Assembly (NCBI GenBank): GCA_028622995.1
Contig: JAJQJQ010000017.1
Location: 1,550,001 to 1,614,000 of the forward strand
Direction: 5' to 3'
Source of the DNA: Panagrolaimus kolymaensis
Lineage: Eukaryota; Nematoda; Chromadorea; Rhabditida; Panagrolaimidae
Length of the DNA stretch: 64,000 nucleotides
The notes under the pieces are model-generated. The model was not told where the DNA came from. It worked only from the letters and a program-made list of their open reading frames with translations, and made no database searches. Of the stretch, positions 1 to 12,067 are shown one piece after another. Numbering within the stretch: position 1 is the first letter of the stretch; the number at the start of each line of letters is the position of its first letter. A program made the position numbers and the translations under genes.

Positions 1-127
1 GATAGGTACTTTCAAATACGGGGAATTTAATGATAGATGAGAAAATAAATTTTAATAAACTCCCAATTAAGATATCAAGGTTTTAATATTTACTTCTGAA
101 ATAAAAAATGGCAACGATAAAGGTTTT

Positions 128-331
128 CTTAAAGGAACAAGACTATTTGATGCCTTTTCGAAAATTTCGATACTGGGGCTGGGAGGAAGAGTTGGGGCGG
201 CGCGTGTTTGAATTACCGTGTCACCTACTGCCTTACACGGTAATTCAAACACGCGCCGCCCCAACTGTTCCTCCCAGCCCCAGTATCGAAATTTTCGAAA
301 AGGCATCAAATAGTCTTGTTCCTTTAAGGGT
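128..331. repeat. Long hairpin (foldback repeat), arms about 95 nt
   Basis: The sequence from about 128 reads into its own reverse complement ending at about 331. The arms share the GC-rich core TTGGGGCGGCGCGTGTTTG and differ at only one or two bases; the loop is about 15 nt around 222-236. No coding capacity is apparent. A 10-bp direct repeat, AGGTTTTCTT, lies at 121-130 just left of the hairpin and again at 458-467 beyond the adjoining GTCCC repeat. This suggests that the hairpin and the next element moved as one unit. Confidence 0.85.
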
Positions 332-457
332 GGAAACGGGACGACTTTTTCCAGTCCCGTCCCGTCCCGGGACCAAACTTTTCGTCCCGTCCCGGTCCCG
401 GTCCCGTCCCGGGATGGGACGGGATTTTGAAAATAGTCCCGTCCCGTTTCCACCCTT
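329..457. repeat. Inverted-repeat element with GTCCC tandem motifs
   Basis: The left end reads AAGGGTGGAAACGGGAC and the right end is its reverse complement, GTCCCGTTTCCACCCTT. Between them are runs of GTCCC/GGGAC units, so most of the element can fold on itself. It is strikingly GC-rich for this window. It abuts the right arm of the hairpin at 128-331. I see no transposase; it looks like a non-autonomous element. Confidence 0.75.
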
Positions 458-459
458 AG

Positions 460-1062
460 GTTTTCTTCCCCTTTGATTTTTTGCATGTTGCAAATGAAAA
501 ACAAGAAAAAGCAATATTTTTCACTTGCCGATGCCCACATTTTCTATTAATTTTTTGGTTTTTGCTTTGGAAAATTGACTTTTCCGGCTAGTGGGGGCAC
601 GGATTTTTGATATTTTATGCAGAATTGGGAGAGGAATAAGAATATCAAAAAATAAAAAATAGTCAACCTTTAATCTGGCTCAGGAAAAATAAAAAACTGT
701 TTTTCGACACAATTTCCCCATATTTCGATCTATTAGAATTGAATATGTCAATAACAGTTCTTTACGGGCTTTCTAATGTGATAAAGATCAAAAAATAACA
801 TAAATAATACATAAATCAATTAACGCGTTTAAAATTTATCAAAAAAAGTGTCATCGTTGCCATCTTTTTTCTTTGGCATTCGCTTGGCTAAATGTACATG
901 CCGGTACCTACCTGTGTTGCATGTTAATTCTAACTATTTTGATCAAAGATTACACTGTAAGAAATGCAAATTTTCGATTTTATTTTATTTTTTCCAATGG
1001 CTTTCATTTTCCTTTGTCAAAAAAGTTTTCTTCATCTTTTCATCTTTCACAATTTTGGAGGA
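460..1062. other. Upstream region of the first gene, no gene seen
   Basis: AT-rich DNA with no supported gene. It holds the 5' flank of the gene starting at 1063. Short open frames here are T-rich and lack homology-like features. Confidence 0.6.
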
Positions 1063-2837
1063 ATGTCATTTTTTACGCGAGTATTTGGATTATTTGGTCA
1101 GAAACATGAAGAGCAACAAAATAAAACTCAACAAAAATCTGAAGTTCAACAAAATCCACCAATAACTGGTTAGTTCTATTTTCTTTTCTTTTTTCTTCTT
1201 CAAAGTAATATGGTTAAAGTTAAACTTTTTAGAACCACCAGTGCAACACAAAAGCAATCATGAACTTCGTGAGAATTCAACTGTAGAAGAACCTAAACTC
1301 AAACAAAAACCATCTCAAAATAGAAGCAGAGACGAAGATCTAACAGGAAAATCGAAAAAGTTTAGAAAGAAGAAATCAAAAGAAAATGTTATTGCTCCAT
1401 CTCTATCAAAACCTCAAGCTCCATCTCCTGCTCTACCAGATTCCAAAGCTCCTCCATCGAGTGATAATTCAACAAAGAAAAAATTCCCAAATATTTTTAA
1501 ACGAACTAAAAATCCAGAAAATCTCAAAGAGCCTGGTGAAAATTCAAATGATGAAGTACCTAAACTTAAACAAAAACCATCTCAAAATAGAAGCAAAGAC
1601 GAAGATCTCACTGGAAAATCAAAAAAGCTAAAAAAGAAGAAGTCAAAGGAAAATCTTATTGATCCATCACCGTCAACGCCTAAATTACCATCGTCTGCCG
1701 CACCTGATTCAAAAGCTCCATCTTCGAGTGATAATTCAACAAAGAAAAAATTTAAAAATATTTTCAGACGTGCTAAAAGTCCAGAAAATGTTAAAGAACC
1801 TACAGGAGCTTCAATTGGCGATGCAGCGAATAAAGAAGCTAAAGTCAAAAAAGGAAAAGTAAAGGTATGAATTTGAACTTTTTGATTTTATTTTTTCTCA
1901 ACAGCTTTTTTTAGGATGGCAAAAAACCCGTTCGCCGCCTTCGTTTAAGTGATGATATTTTCCCAAAAGTATTACCACATGCTGCAACTGAATCAACACC
2001 TCATGTTCGTCAAAAGAATGTTAAACATATAAGAACAACCAAATCAACGCCAGAACAACAACGATCTATGCTTCTTGAACCTACCGTAACTGAATCTCCA
2101 ACTGTGAAAGAAGGTGGTGAAAAACATGTTCAGCAACAACATCACAAAAATATTCAAAATAAAAAAAAACATTCAAATAGAAAACATGAAAAGAAAGAAA
2201 AAAATGTTAAAGATCCTTCTTCACTTGAAAATGATATCATTTTAGAACAACCTAATGCTTCACCTTCGATTGGGCAAACATCAAATGGAAAGAAATTTGA
2301 AGAACTTCCTTTACTTGAACCACCTGAATTAAAAGATCAAGGGTCTTTGGTAAAACTTATGCTTATTCATTTATATATAACAAAAAAATTTTTTTAGCGC
2401 GGTGTTATTCTTGATCGAGAAGAAGTGAATCGAATGATATCTGAATTAAAAGTAGAAGATCGAGAGCCATCTAATATTGTTCATGATCCTTGGTTACCTT
2501 TATCTGAACTTCTTGCAAGATCAAATGATATTTATTCTGATGAAAGAGCTCGTAAAAATGCTGCATTGACTTATGAAAAATTTGTAAGTTTATTTTCAAA
2601 TTAAGCTATTATTTTCAATAAAAACCAATATAATAATTTCAGGTTGATTATGAACTTCGCTCATCAAAAAGTACCAAAGCCGAAAGTGGTGGTGGAAGTA
2701 AGAAAAATGTTTCAATATATCCTACAATTGATAGAGAGCATTTTGATGTTAACACAAGATTGTCAACGGGAGTAAAAGATTCAACTATCGTCCAAAATCA
2801 CCTTCCTGGCACCAATCATCCTGATAATAAAAACTAA
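1063..2837 (+). CDS. Lysine-rich low-complexity protein with internal duplication
   Basis: Five exons fit in phase: 1063-1168, 1233-1864, 1915-2349, 2398-2583 and 2643-2837, giving about 517 aa. The start is the ATG at 1063. Exon 2 carries two copies of a roughly 90-residue unit, each with EPKLKQKPSQNRS or a close variant, DEDLTGKSKK, a run of lysines, a PDSKAP stretch, SSDNSTKKKF and an N-I-F-(K/R)-R-(T/A)-K segment. The C-terminal exons contain a more ordered-looking stretch (WLPLSELLARSNDIYSDERA). There is no signal peptide or membrane segment. Composition is highly charged and probably disordered. I do not recognise the family. It ends about 105 bp from the convergent homeobox gene. Confidence 0.8.
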
Positions 2838-2944
2838 ATTATTTCTTTCATTTCAAATTATTTACAAAAGTTAATAAAAACATTTTATTCTTTGATAATT
2901 TTTGGCAAATAAAAAAAACAACAGAAACTTTGTGATACAGTAAT

Positions 2945-3658
2945 TTAGTAAGACATTGGAGAAGCTTTCGGTGATTCGCGTTTTTTCCATGGCAAAGGTT
3001 TATTGGAATGCTTTTGCTCGTATCGACGACGATTATTTGTAAACCAATCACGAACTTGTTTGTGAGAAAATCCCGTGATATCAGCTAGCTTTTGAATCTC
3101 TTGGTTATTTGGATATGGATCATGAATGTGTTGAGTCATCCATTCCCGCAACGGTTTTGATGATTCTCGAGTCACATGAGCTCGAAGTGGAGGAGGTTGC
3201 CGACGTTGAAAGTTTTCATCAAAGTTTGAAGGGAATAAACCCAAAAGGCTAGCATCAAACAAAGAAGGATGAGTAATTTGTGCAGCAAGTTTTTGAGGAG
3301 CTGAAAGAATGCTTTCAATTGAATATTGAGATGACGGAATTGCAGGTGTTGTTTGATGACACATTGATGGAGGTGATGGAAACTAAAATTAACAGTATTT
3401 TTTATGGATTTTCACGGTGGAAAATCTTACGGGCAAGCCAGGAATAAATGGAAAATACATGTTGCATTGAAGCAAAGGATTGTAAGAGTTTGCAGGAGGA
3501 GGCGGAACTGAAGCAAGTGGCTTATTATTATTATTTACAAGCGGTGGTTGTTGAAATAAAAAATTAGCAAATTGCTTCCATATTTGTTCACAATTTTGCT
3601 GCATTGCAGGAGACGGAGATGATGAAAAATTTTTTGATAAAATATTTTCAATATTCAT
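2945..3658 (-). CDS. TALE-class homeodomain transcription factor
   Basis: Two exons (3431-3658 and 2945-3382) join in phase to give 221 aa from the ATG at 3658. The homeodomain lies near the C terminus, at about residues 138-200. It has the three-residue loop extension with a Pro-Tyr-Pro (HDPYPNNQEI) typical of TALE proteins, and a recognition helix QVRDWFTNNRRR. Position 50 appears to be Thr rather than the usual Ile or Ala of Meis and Iroquois, so the subfamily is uncertain; the stretch before the loop (TRESSKPLREW) is reminiscent of Iroquois/Mohawk proteins. Two segments, MNIENILSKNF at the N terminus and QYSIESILSA in exon 2, resemble the eh1 Groucho-binding motif. Expected to be a nuclear repressor. 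An upstream non-ATG extension of the frame to about 3718 is ignored. Confidence 0.88.
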
Positions 3659-4676
3659 TATCAAATTTTTTTTTTTAACAAATCCTAAAGCAATCGAACT
3701 CAATTCGACAACTTCCAATTTTCAAAAAGTTTAAAATGATTTTTATTCTTCCATGGTTATTACTTTGTTTTGTTTGTGAACCTTTAAGTTTTGATATTAT
3801 TCTTTTTGCCATAGAAACTGTTAAGGCTTAAGGCTTGTATCTCATAAACCCATGACCTCCTTAACGCACGTTTATCGCCTAAGGTTTTATAATAAATGAG
3901 AATCATGCCAAAAGTTTTCATTTGACCCTTAAAAAAGTCATTCCTATTGTTTGTTTAATAGTAATCAAAAATAATGGTTGTAATGAATGAGATATATGAT
4001 GGCATGCGTGCATTATGAAAGAAATGGAAGTGATAAATAAACTTTGCAATGGTTGTCGCAAAAATAATGGATGGTAGTAGCCGAGGTGAAAAACAATAGA
4101 TGCTTTTTATTATTAAAAAAAAAATGTGTATTGAATCAGTGAAAAAGAAAAATCAATGACTTATTCTCATACATGAAGAATTTGTTTAATAATTCGAAGA
4201 AGAAGTGACCTGAAAAAATGAAGAAAACAATTTGAATAAGTTTTTATTGCTTGTGCAATAATTATCATGACCATGACCGACCCACAATAATAATGTTTAT
4301 TATTTTTTTCAAGTTTATTTAGTTGTAGTGGTGTCATATTGAATGTTCCTTAAAATTTAATCAAGACGTACATACTTCATTCCATCCAGCTCACAATCTG
4401 ATTGATGATGCATGTAAATAAATATGACGTGACTTAATCAAAGCTTATCGTTTTAACAAGAAAGCTAAGAAACAAAGGACATTCGACACTTTATGATTTT
4501 ATAATAATACCATACAATCTTTATAAAAATACAAAATTTTAGCGTCTTTTTGTATTAAAACAAAATCGATGCATTTGTAATTACTTTACTTTTTAATAAA
4601 AATACTTTATTTCTCTAAAAAATATTACAGATATTTGTTTCCATTAAAATTGATAATAAAAAATAAATTAGATTTT
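3659..4676. other. Intergenic region, no gene seen
   Basis: About 1 kb of AT-rich DNA between the start of the homeobox gene and the 3' end of the radial-spoke-like gene. It presumably holds the homeobox promoter. No open frame, RNA gene or repeat could be supported. Confidence 0.6.
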
Positions 4677-6630
4677 TTAAACATGATAATTTTGATTATG
4701 ATATCCACTAAGTGAAATGCCTTTAGTGATTTTTTGATATTTTTGAATTTGTTCTATAAAAAAGAAAGAAGTAAAAGTGAATTTCAATATGTATGTAATA
4801 AAGCTTACCATTTAGTCGGGTTCTAGCTTCACTGCGATGTTGCGTGTTTTTTGAAAATAAAGCTAAAAAAAAAGCAATAGTTAAATATTAAAATTTATGA
4901 ATAGCTAAAATGTATTTGTGCTACATATACATACTCTAATAAAAAATGTATAAGAAATTAAGCCGGAAATGAAAAAAAGAGTAACTAACCATCGCGAAGA
5001 TAAGAGTCGGCTAATTTATGAACGAATATTTGCTCGGCCTTTGCATAAACATATGGAAAGAAATCTTTTTGAATTTCTAAACAATGATTGAAAAAGTTAG
5101 GTTAATAATAAATTTGTAATAATTTTTACCCATTGTCGCAGCTTTGAGTTGAGCTTGATGCCGTTCAAGTTGCCTAGTATCAGCTGCAATGGATCGAACT
5201 TTAGAAGTATCTTCAATGAGTCCACGATTAGCGAGATTTTCGGTGCATGTTTCAATTAAATTTGAAATTATTTGTGTTGCCATTTGATGTGAATCTATGG
5301 CTTTAAGTTGATGCCACGCTATTTCTCGCTCTCGTGCTATTTCATGCTTAAATAATTTTTCATTTATTTAAAAATTAATTATGTATTTATATGTTTAAAA
5401 GCAGGTCAATCGATTAAAACCATTAAAGCCTTTTCTAAATTAGAAAAAAAAAGGATTTTGGTAGAAAGTTTAAATTTATTTAGGATAGATTTTCATTTTG
5501 ATGTATCTTTTTTAAAAAAACTTTTTATGTTATTCATTAATGCAGCTTCTTTGTGAATTATTGTAAGAATAAGACATACCTCAGTTCGAATATGTTTTAA
5601 AATACTTAAATTTAATTCAGAATTTCGTCGTTTTTCTGATACAACAATATTTAAAAGTTTTTCATTTTGTTCTTCCATATAATGAAAATCTTCTTCTTCT
5701 TTTAAATTTCTTAAAGCATCATTTATAGCTGTTGCAGCCATTTCCATAACAATTGGATTGAAAGCTTCTTCAAACCCTTCCTCAGTTTGTACGAATGCGT
5801 CGATATGATAAATTGGACCGTAAGGGCTTTGGGGTGGCGTTAAAGTAGATGAAATAAAACGAGGCCGACGAGATAACCCTCTTTGACGTAGTAGTAATTT
5901 GTTTTCATCCAAAGATGAGGCAAAAGCAGGAATTGAAGGCACTACTTTATCTTAAAAACAAAAATAAGCTTATTAACTCCAAATTAAAAAAAAAAGCTGT
6001 TTACTAAAAATGGAATACCACTTTTGTTTTCGATGAAGCACATAAATTCAAAACATGGGCCATTCTAAAAAAAGACTTACGAGGTCCATTTCTTGGTGAT
6101 TCATTTTTTAATGGAATAAATCGAACATTTTTTAAATTTAATTTTCCATTGCGATTTTCATTAATTGAAACATCAATAGGTCGATGATGAAATCCATTAA
6201 TTTTGGGCGATTCCAAAGGCACCATTTTCTTTCTGCTGCTTCCAATTGGACTCAAACGTCGAGGTGTTACTTTCCTCGGAGAATGTCGATCAATTCCTTT
6301 TTCATTTTGAGTTTCAACCCATTCAGTAATAGCGGCTCTTCCGGTCTTACCAGCAAGTTTAGCTAATCTTGCAGAAGTTGAAGCTCGAATATTTTCTGCT
6401 CTTCGATAATTAATGGGATTGACCGGTTCATTACCCAAAGCCATGGAAAGTCGATTCCTCACCACTTCCATTCGATATCTTTCTTCCGCTTTTCGGGCTT
6501 CAAGCTCTCTTCGACATCGACTTATTTCTTCTCTTTGTCGAGCCACAACTGAACCGCGAAATACCCGAGGATCTGCCATTATATTTAAAAAATGTGGTGG
6601 CTTGGATGGAGGAGACGTGGAAAGAGTCAT
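4677..6630 (-). CDS. Radial spoke protein 3-like protein
   Basis: Six exons fit in phase (6081-6630, 5580-5950, 5130-5346, 4990-5076, 4809-4862, 4677-4753), giving 451 aa from the ATG at 6630; an in-frame Met at 6579 (MADPRVFRGS) is an alternative start. Four segments resemble the RSP3/RSPH3 family. The N-terminal N-I-M-x-D-x-R-V-x-R-G block is followed by an acidic/VQTEEGFEE block after PYGPIYHIDA. Next comes a long charged helix (NLKEEEDFHYMEEQNEKLL), then a C-terminal region LIETCTENLANRG leading to a DFFPYVYAKAEQIF segment. In ciliated cells RSP3 anchors radial spokes to axonemes and binds PKA regulatory subunits. Nematodes are thought to lack motile cilia, so the role here is unknown. 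The family assignment is by pattern only. Confidence 0.7.
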
Positions 6631-7526
6631 CTTTTTAAATCCTTGCCACCAAAATAAAAAGTAATAAATACAGCAACAAAATTGCTTTTAATTTATAAAA
6701 CGTCACAAAAATATACCGGAAAGAACGGATTATGATAAATCGAAATATGATGATGATAAAGAGGTTGAAAAAAGCTGTGATAAAGTAGCTGCTTCATGAC
6801 ACAGAATTATCTTAAGCGATTTATGCAAGGAGGCTTGTATGATTTATAACGAATTAAACGGCTACATAGAGTCATAAAATCAAAAAGAAAAAATAAGAAC
6901 ACAGCAGACTAAAATTATTAGTAAAATTTAAAAAAAAGAATGGAAAGAAAATGTATTAAATAAAAAAAGGCATTCAAAAAAGAATCAAAAGCCGCTTTGG
7001 AGACAACACGAGGAAGCATTCACTCGAGCAGAATTCCGCAACCTTCAAAAAAATAATATGCAAAGAGCATAATGGAAGAATGTAGCGAAAAATTCTAAAA
7101 TAAAAAATATAATTTTGTAATTTGTGTAAATCACCTCTTGTAAAATAGTGTCTATTGTTAACCTATTTTTTGAATTCTAAGAAAGATGAATAAAGCAATT
7201 ATAAAAAAGCTAGAAAAATTTATGATAGTGTAACAACCCATGTTACTTGTTTATTATCTTGAATACAGTAGTTTATCAAAAAAATTAAACAATAAAAATG
7301 AAAAATCAGACGGACGATAGACAAACATATTTACAATAAAATTTTTACAGACTCCAAAGTTTTCAAATATTTTTGATAAGCATCGAAAGTCTTTGAATGA
7401 ATTTGGCGTTGAGTTCTTTTTATTCAATCTTCCCAATTTTTTCTTCGAAATTCCAAACCAAATTATTTCATCTTTCAAATTCTTTTAGTTTTTTGAAGTC
7501 TACGGGTATATTTATTTTATAAACTC
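6631..7526. other. Divergent intergenic region
   Basis: About 0.9 kb separates the divergent starts of the radial-spoke-like gene (-) and SMARCAL1 (+), so it should hold both promoters. It is AT-rich and carries no supported gene; an open frame at 7254-7478 (-) has no recognisable features. Confidence 0.6.
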
Positions 7527-10193
7527 ATGGCATTAACTGAAGCAGATCGACAAAGAATTGCTGCAAATAAAGCAAACGCAATTCGACTTCAACAACAACG
7601 TATAAATGCACCAAATCCTCGTCCAACCAATCCTGCACCACGTCCAGTTGCTCCTCCAATTGCTCATGTAGCTGCAAGAGCTCCATTTGCTCCTCTTCGA
7701 CCTTCTGTTGCTCCATTCCTCCAACCTAATGCTTCAATGGGTGGCAATCGTCCTGATTTCAATTCATCAAGTCGTCCTGGAACATCATTTTCTCATCCTC
7801 GTCAATCTTTTTATCGTTATCCACGACCAGGATATTATCAAAAGAATACTTTTGGAAAACAACCTCAAAGATTTTCTTCATTTAACCAAAATCATGTTCC
7901 AATTCAAAAACCTCAGAAGTTTGGTAACATTGTTTCAATAAGTGTTTATAATTCTGAAAAATTTAAAGTAAGTTAATTTTGATTTATTTGTGCACTTTTA
8001 TTTTATGATTTTTAGTTGGATATGAAACCATTCTTGGATCCTGTGAAAAATTTTGTACAAGGGTATGCTAATCGTACATATGATTCGCGACAAAAATGTT
8101 GGACTTTTCCATGGAATACGTATCAAGATGTTAAAAGCAAGCTTATATTGATCAAAAAAGAAGTTGAATTCAACATTGAAGAATGTCCTAGATCGGTTGT
8201 CGAGGTATGTAGCTTATTCATTTTTTGGATTACTTTTATAACAAATTTTTATAGTTCTTTTGCAATAAACCGCCTGTTGAAAAACCTGATAATGATTTGC
8301 TTTCAAATTTAAAGGTTACAATGTGGAACAGACTTTATGATTATCAACAAGCCGGCATTTTGTGAGTTTCAACTTATATAATTTCTTCTTTAACTAGCAT
8401 CATTTAGACGTGGAGTTGAAAATAAAGGAAGAATAATTATCGGTGATGAAATGGGGTTGGGAAAATCCGTTCAAGGTCTTGGTCTCGCATTTTATTATCG
8501 CACCGAGTGGCCCTTGTTGATCGTCGCTCCTTCTTCTGTCAAAGGTTCATGGAATGAGGTATTTCCTTATCATTTTATTTGGATTAACTATTTTGTTTTT
8601 TTAGCAATTTAAAACATTCTTACCTGGTCTGTGTTCAGTGACAATTATAGAAAAGACTTCGGATATTATTCCAACTACTAGAGCCATAAATGACGTTATT
8701 ATTATTAGTCATGATATGATGGTTCGAAAGTTAGACCATTTATTGAAAGCTAATTTTTATGTTATCATTTTTGTGGGTTTAGTTTTTTTTAAATTTAATT
8801 AACCTTAAAACTTGTATTTTTTAGGATGAAAGTCATATGCTCAAAGAACAAACTGCTAAAAGAACTAAAGCTGCTATCAAACTTGCACATGCTGCGAATC
8901 GTGTCATCTTGCTAAGTGGTACACCAGCCATCTCTCGTCCAGCAGAATTATTTACGCAAATTAAAATGGTTAATCCTAAAATATTTCCTGAATTTATGGA
9001 ATTTGCCACCACTTATTGCGATGGTCAAGATACTGCCCGAGGATTCATTGCGCGTGGAGCGACTAGAACAGAAGAACTAACAAAAATCTTACAAGAAACT
9101 GTTTTGATTCGGTAAGATTAATTTATGAAGCGTTTATTTGATTTAATACTTTTATTTTTAGACGAACTAAAGAAAATATCGCTCTACCGAAAAAAACTCG
9201 TCACACCGTTTTTTTATCTGAAAAGAATATCGATGTTCACATGAAAGAACTTAAAGAAGCTAAAGAAATGGTTGAAACTGCAAAGGGATCAGAAAGAAAT
9301 CAAACTTTAATGGAATATTATCGTACGACGGCGCTTGTCAAAGCTTCTGCTGTCACCAGTTATGTAAAAAACGAATACGTCGATAATGGAATTAATCGGA
9401 AAATGTTGATTTTTGCTCATCACTTAGTTGTTCTTGATGCCGTTTCATCTCTGCTTATTTCTTCAGTAATAACCACATTTTTTTTAAAAACTTTCATTAA
9501 CATATTTTTACAGGGAGTTGATTTTATTCGAATTGATGGAGCCACTCAAAAAAGAACTGAGCTTGTGGAAAGATTTCAAACCGATGAAAAATGTAAGGTT
9601 GCTGTCCTTAGTATGACTGCAGCTGGCGTGGGAATTACTTTAACAAGTGCCAGCATTGTTTTGTTTGCTGAACTACATTGGAATCCTTCGGTGAGGGTTT
9701 ATTATTGAAAAAGTCGACATTATTTTTTCTTCATTTTTAGACTTTAATGCAAGCTGAAGATCGTGCTCATCGAGTTGGTCAAACACGTCCTGTTGATGTT
9801 TATTATCTCATCGCTCGTAAAACTTCTGATGATCAAATGCTCCGTTTAATCAAACAAAAAATGTGTATTCTTAGCTCTGTGTCGCTTAATACTGGTTCTT
9901 TGGATCATACGAAGGAATCCCATGAAGAGCCTGGTAATTTAAAAATTACACAATTTTTTCAAAGTCTTGCTGAGAACGAAGGTAAAGAAAACAATGAAAA
10001 TAAAATAAGAAGAAATTCATTTAAAGATGGAGAAGTCATTACTCTTGATGAAAACGACGAAGGTGCAGATGATGATGCTCAAATTGAATGGGGTGATGAT
10101 GATATTTTCTGTGAACCTCCTGTATCCTCGACAACAAAGAAAAGGGAAAGCGACGGCATTGATAATGATATTCCTGTAAAAAGGTCCAAATGA
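7527..10193 (+). CDS. SMARCAL1: SMARCAL1/HARP annealing helicase
   Basis: Nine exons fit in phase (7527-7967, 8016-8204, 8255-8361, 8408-8558, 8605-8772, 8825-9111, 9162-9465, 9514-9690, 9741-10193), 758 aa. The N terminus LTEADRQRIAANKANAIRLQ matches the RPA-binding motif known in SMARCAL1. A single HARP domain follows (DMKPFLDPVKNFVQGY). Helicase motifs are all present: I (GDEMGLGKS), II (DESH), III (LLSGTPA), V (MTAAGVGITLTSAS) and VI (QAEDRAHRVGQ). The family uses ATP to re-anneal RPA-coated single strands and remodel stalled replication forks in the nucleus. The C-terminal tail is acidic and ends in a basic VKRSK. A likely poly(A) signal AATAAA is at 10244. It converges with PCID2. Confidence 0.96.
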
Positions 10194-10243
10194 TGGATGT
10201 TATTTGTATTTTTTTTGTTTGTATTAAATAATTGTTTGTACAA

Positions 10244-10249
10244 AATAAA
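10244..10249 (+). terminator. Poly(A) signal of the SMARCAL1 gene
   Basis: AATAAA lies 51 nt after the SMARCAL1 stop codon in an AT-rich 3' flank and is the first canonical hexamer downstream. Confidence 0.55.
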
Positions 10250-10458
10250 GTTGTTATGATAAATATAGCTGCTCGAAACAAACAAACAAAGAGTTTGAAA
10301 TAAGAGGAAAGAAGAAAAGAAAGCTTTTCATTTTTAGAAAAGAAAGTATGAGATATTTGGTGCAAAGATTCCGAAGGTTAAATACACAAAAACATTTTTA
10401 TTTAAACTACAAATAAATTTTTCATATTAACAAAAAGAACACAAGTGAATGAATAATT

Positions 10459-12067
10459 CTAAAAATGATGAAGTACTTCACATTCATTAAGGAATGTCTT
10501 ACTTAGAACTACCGTGTTATAGGTCTTTGAAATGTAGCCTTTAATTTTTTTCTTTGCAATTAAATTGCTAACAATGCATACAACTTCGTCGATATGTCGG
10601 ATATCTTCACCAAGAAACTTTAGAAGATGCATAAACATTTCCAGTCTTATTTGAGCCTTTCCTACGATTGATGATAATCTTTTGAAAAGAGCGAGATAGG
10701 TCAATTGAGTAAGCTTTTCAAACATAAGATAAACTCCAGATTGCATAAGAAAGCGACGATTTGAAACTATTCCTTGGCGCAAATATCGAATATTTCCATC
10801 ACGAACACCTTGAGCAATTATTTTGAATTCATTGAGATTGTAATCTTCAAGCACAGTATCAAGCGGAATTTCACCGAGAAACATTTTTACAGGAAGCCAA
10901 TAGATTAAGATTTTTCTTTTATTTTCAATGTACTTTTCTGGACAATATTTAAATGCATATTCAAGTGCTTTATCAGCTAAAAAAAAGAAAGGTTATGGTA
11001 AATGAACAAAGTGGTAAAAAAAAGTAAAACCTGTTTCAAGATCAGAATCAAACATAGCCTTTTTACCAAGATAAAAATTATATGTTACAAGTTCAGATAG
11101 AGTAATTCTTGCTCTAAATGTTATACTGAGATTATCAACAGCTCGAATGAGAGGCTTTAGCAATGCCATTTTGTTTGACTAAAAAATCAGTTGGTAAATA
11201 AATGAAGTAAAAATAAATAATCATACCTCAAAATAAGTTTGCATTAAAAGCAAAGTGAGAGGAAAGATAGCCATCTTTTTTGATTGTTTTAAGGAAAGTC
11301 GATTATCAGATACGCATGATCGGTAGAGACTCATAAGTTGATTAGCTACCTCTTCTTTGTAATCCTCAGCAGCATCTTCATCCATATTGATTTCAGCCGC
11401 TTGAGCTTTATTTGCCAATCTTCGTAAATCAAAGCAGAGAGGATAAAGCAATGGCAAGAACCAATTGCTATCTTTTGATTTTTGAATAATTTCTTTGAGA
11501 AAAACGGAAACCATTGAAGTTTGCATTGCATAAGCTTTGTACCATTCTTCTTTTGAAACATAATAGCAAACAGAAATATGAGCAGAAATGAATTCAGCAT
11601 AAATACCATCAGGAGAATTAATGTCAGTATAAACATCTGGATGTTCCACCTAAAACATTAAATGAGAAAAACATTTTTGAGAAAAGGATAGTAACCTGTA
11701 AGAAATCACATAAGACATGATCATCATCAAGTGAAAAAAGAGGTGCAACAAGAGTTGTGGCAGTCCAATCATGATATTGCAAATATTCCATTATTATTGT
11801 AACAAATGAATCCACGGAATCAATGTTTAATGGCTCATCGGTAACCAAATCCATAGGATCAATTTCTGATTCGCTGCATTCACCATCGGATTCAGTAATT
11901 TCTTCTTCAGGAACATCGCTGTTAATTCTTGACGGACTTTGATTTTGATGTGTAGGACTTCCAAAAATTGAGCCACTTTGTGCCGATAACATTTTACCAA
12001 ATCGAGGTGCTCCATCAGACATATTTGAGCTCAAAGTTTTACCAAAGACATTTGTATTTGTAGACAT
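10459..12067 (-). CDS. pcid-2: PCID2 (Thp1-like) PCI-domain protein of the TREX-2 complex
   Basis: Four exons (11696-12067, 11227-11649, 11031-11178, 10459-10976) give 486 aa. The first about 100 residues are Ser/Asn-rich and acidic, unlike vertebrate PCID2, which lacks most of this extension. The core matches PCID2: LLKPLIRAVDN and VTYNFYLGKKAMFDSDLE in exon 3, and the PCI/winged-helix end in exon 4 (RLEMFMHLLKFLGEDIRHIDEV, then VCIVSNLIAKKKIKGYIS). Known relatives pair with the Sac3/GANP scaffold and the Sem1/DSS1 peptide at nuclear pores for mRNA export. Its start is 290 bp from the divergent SMNDC1 start, so a shared promoter is plausible. Confidence 0.93.

Noticed and set aside
108..540. 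Open frames on both strands over the foldback repeats
   Set aside because: They are created by the palindromes and GTCCC repeats, and the same peptide appears on both strands.
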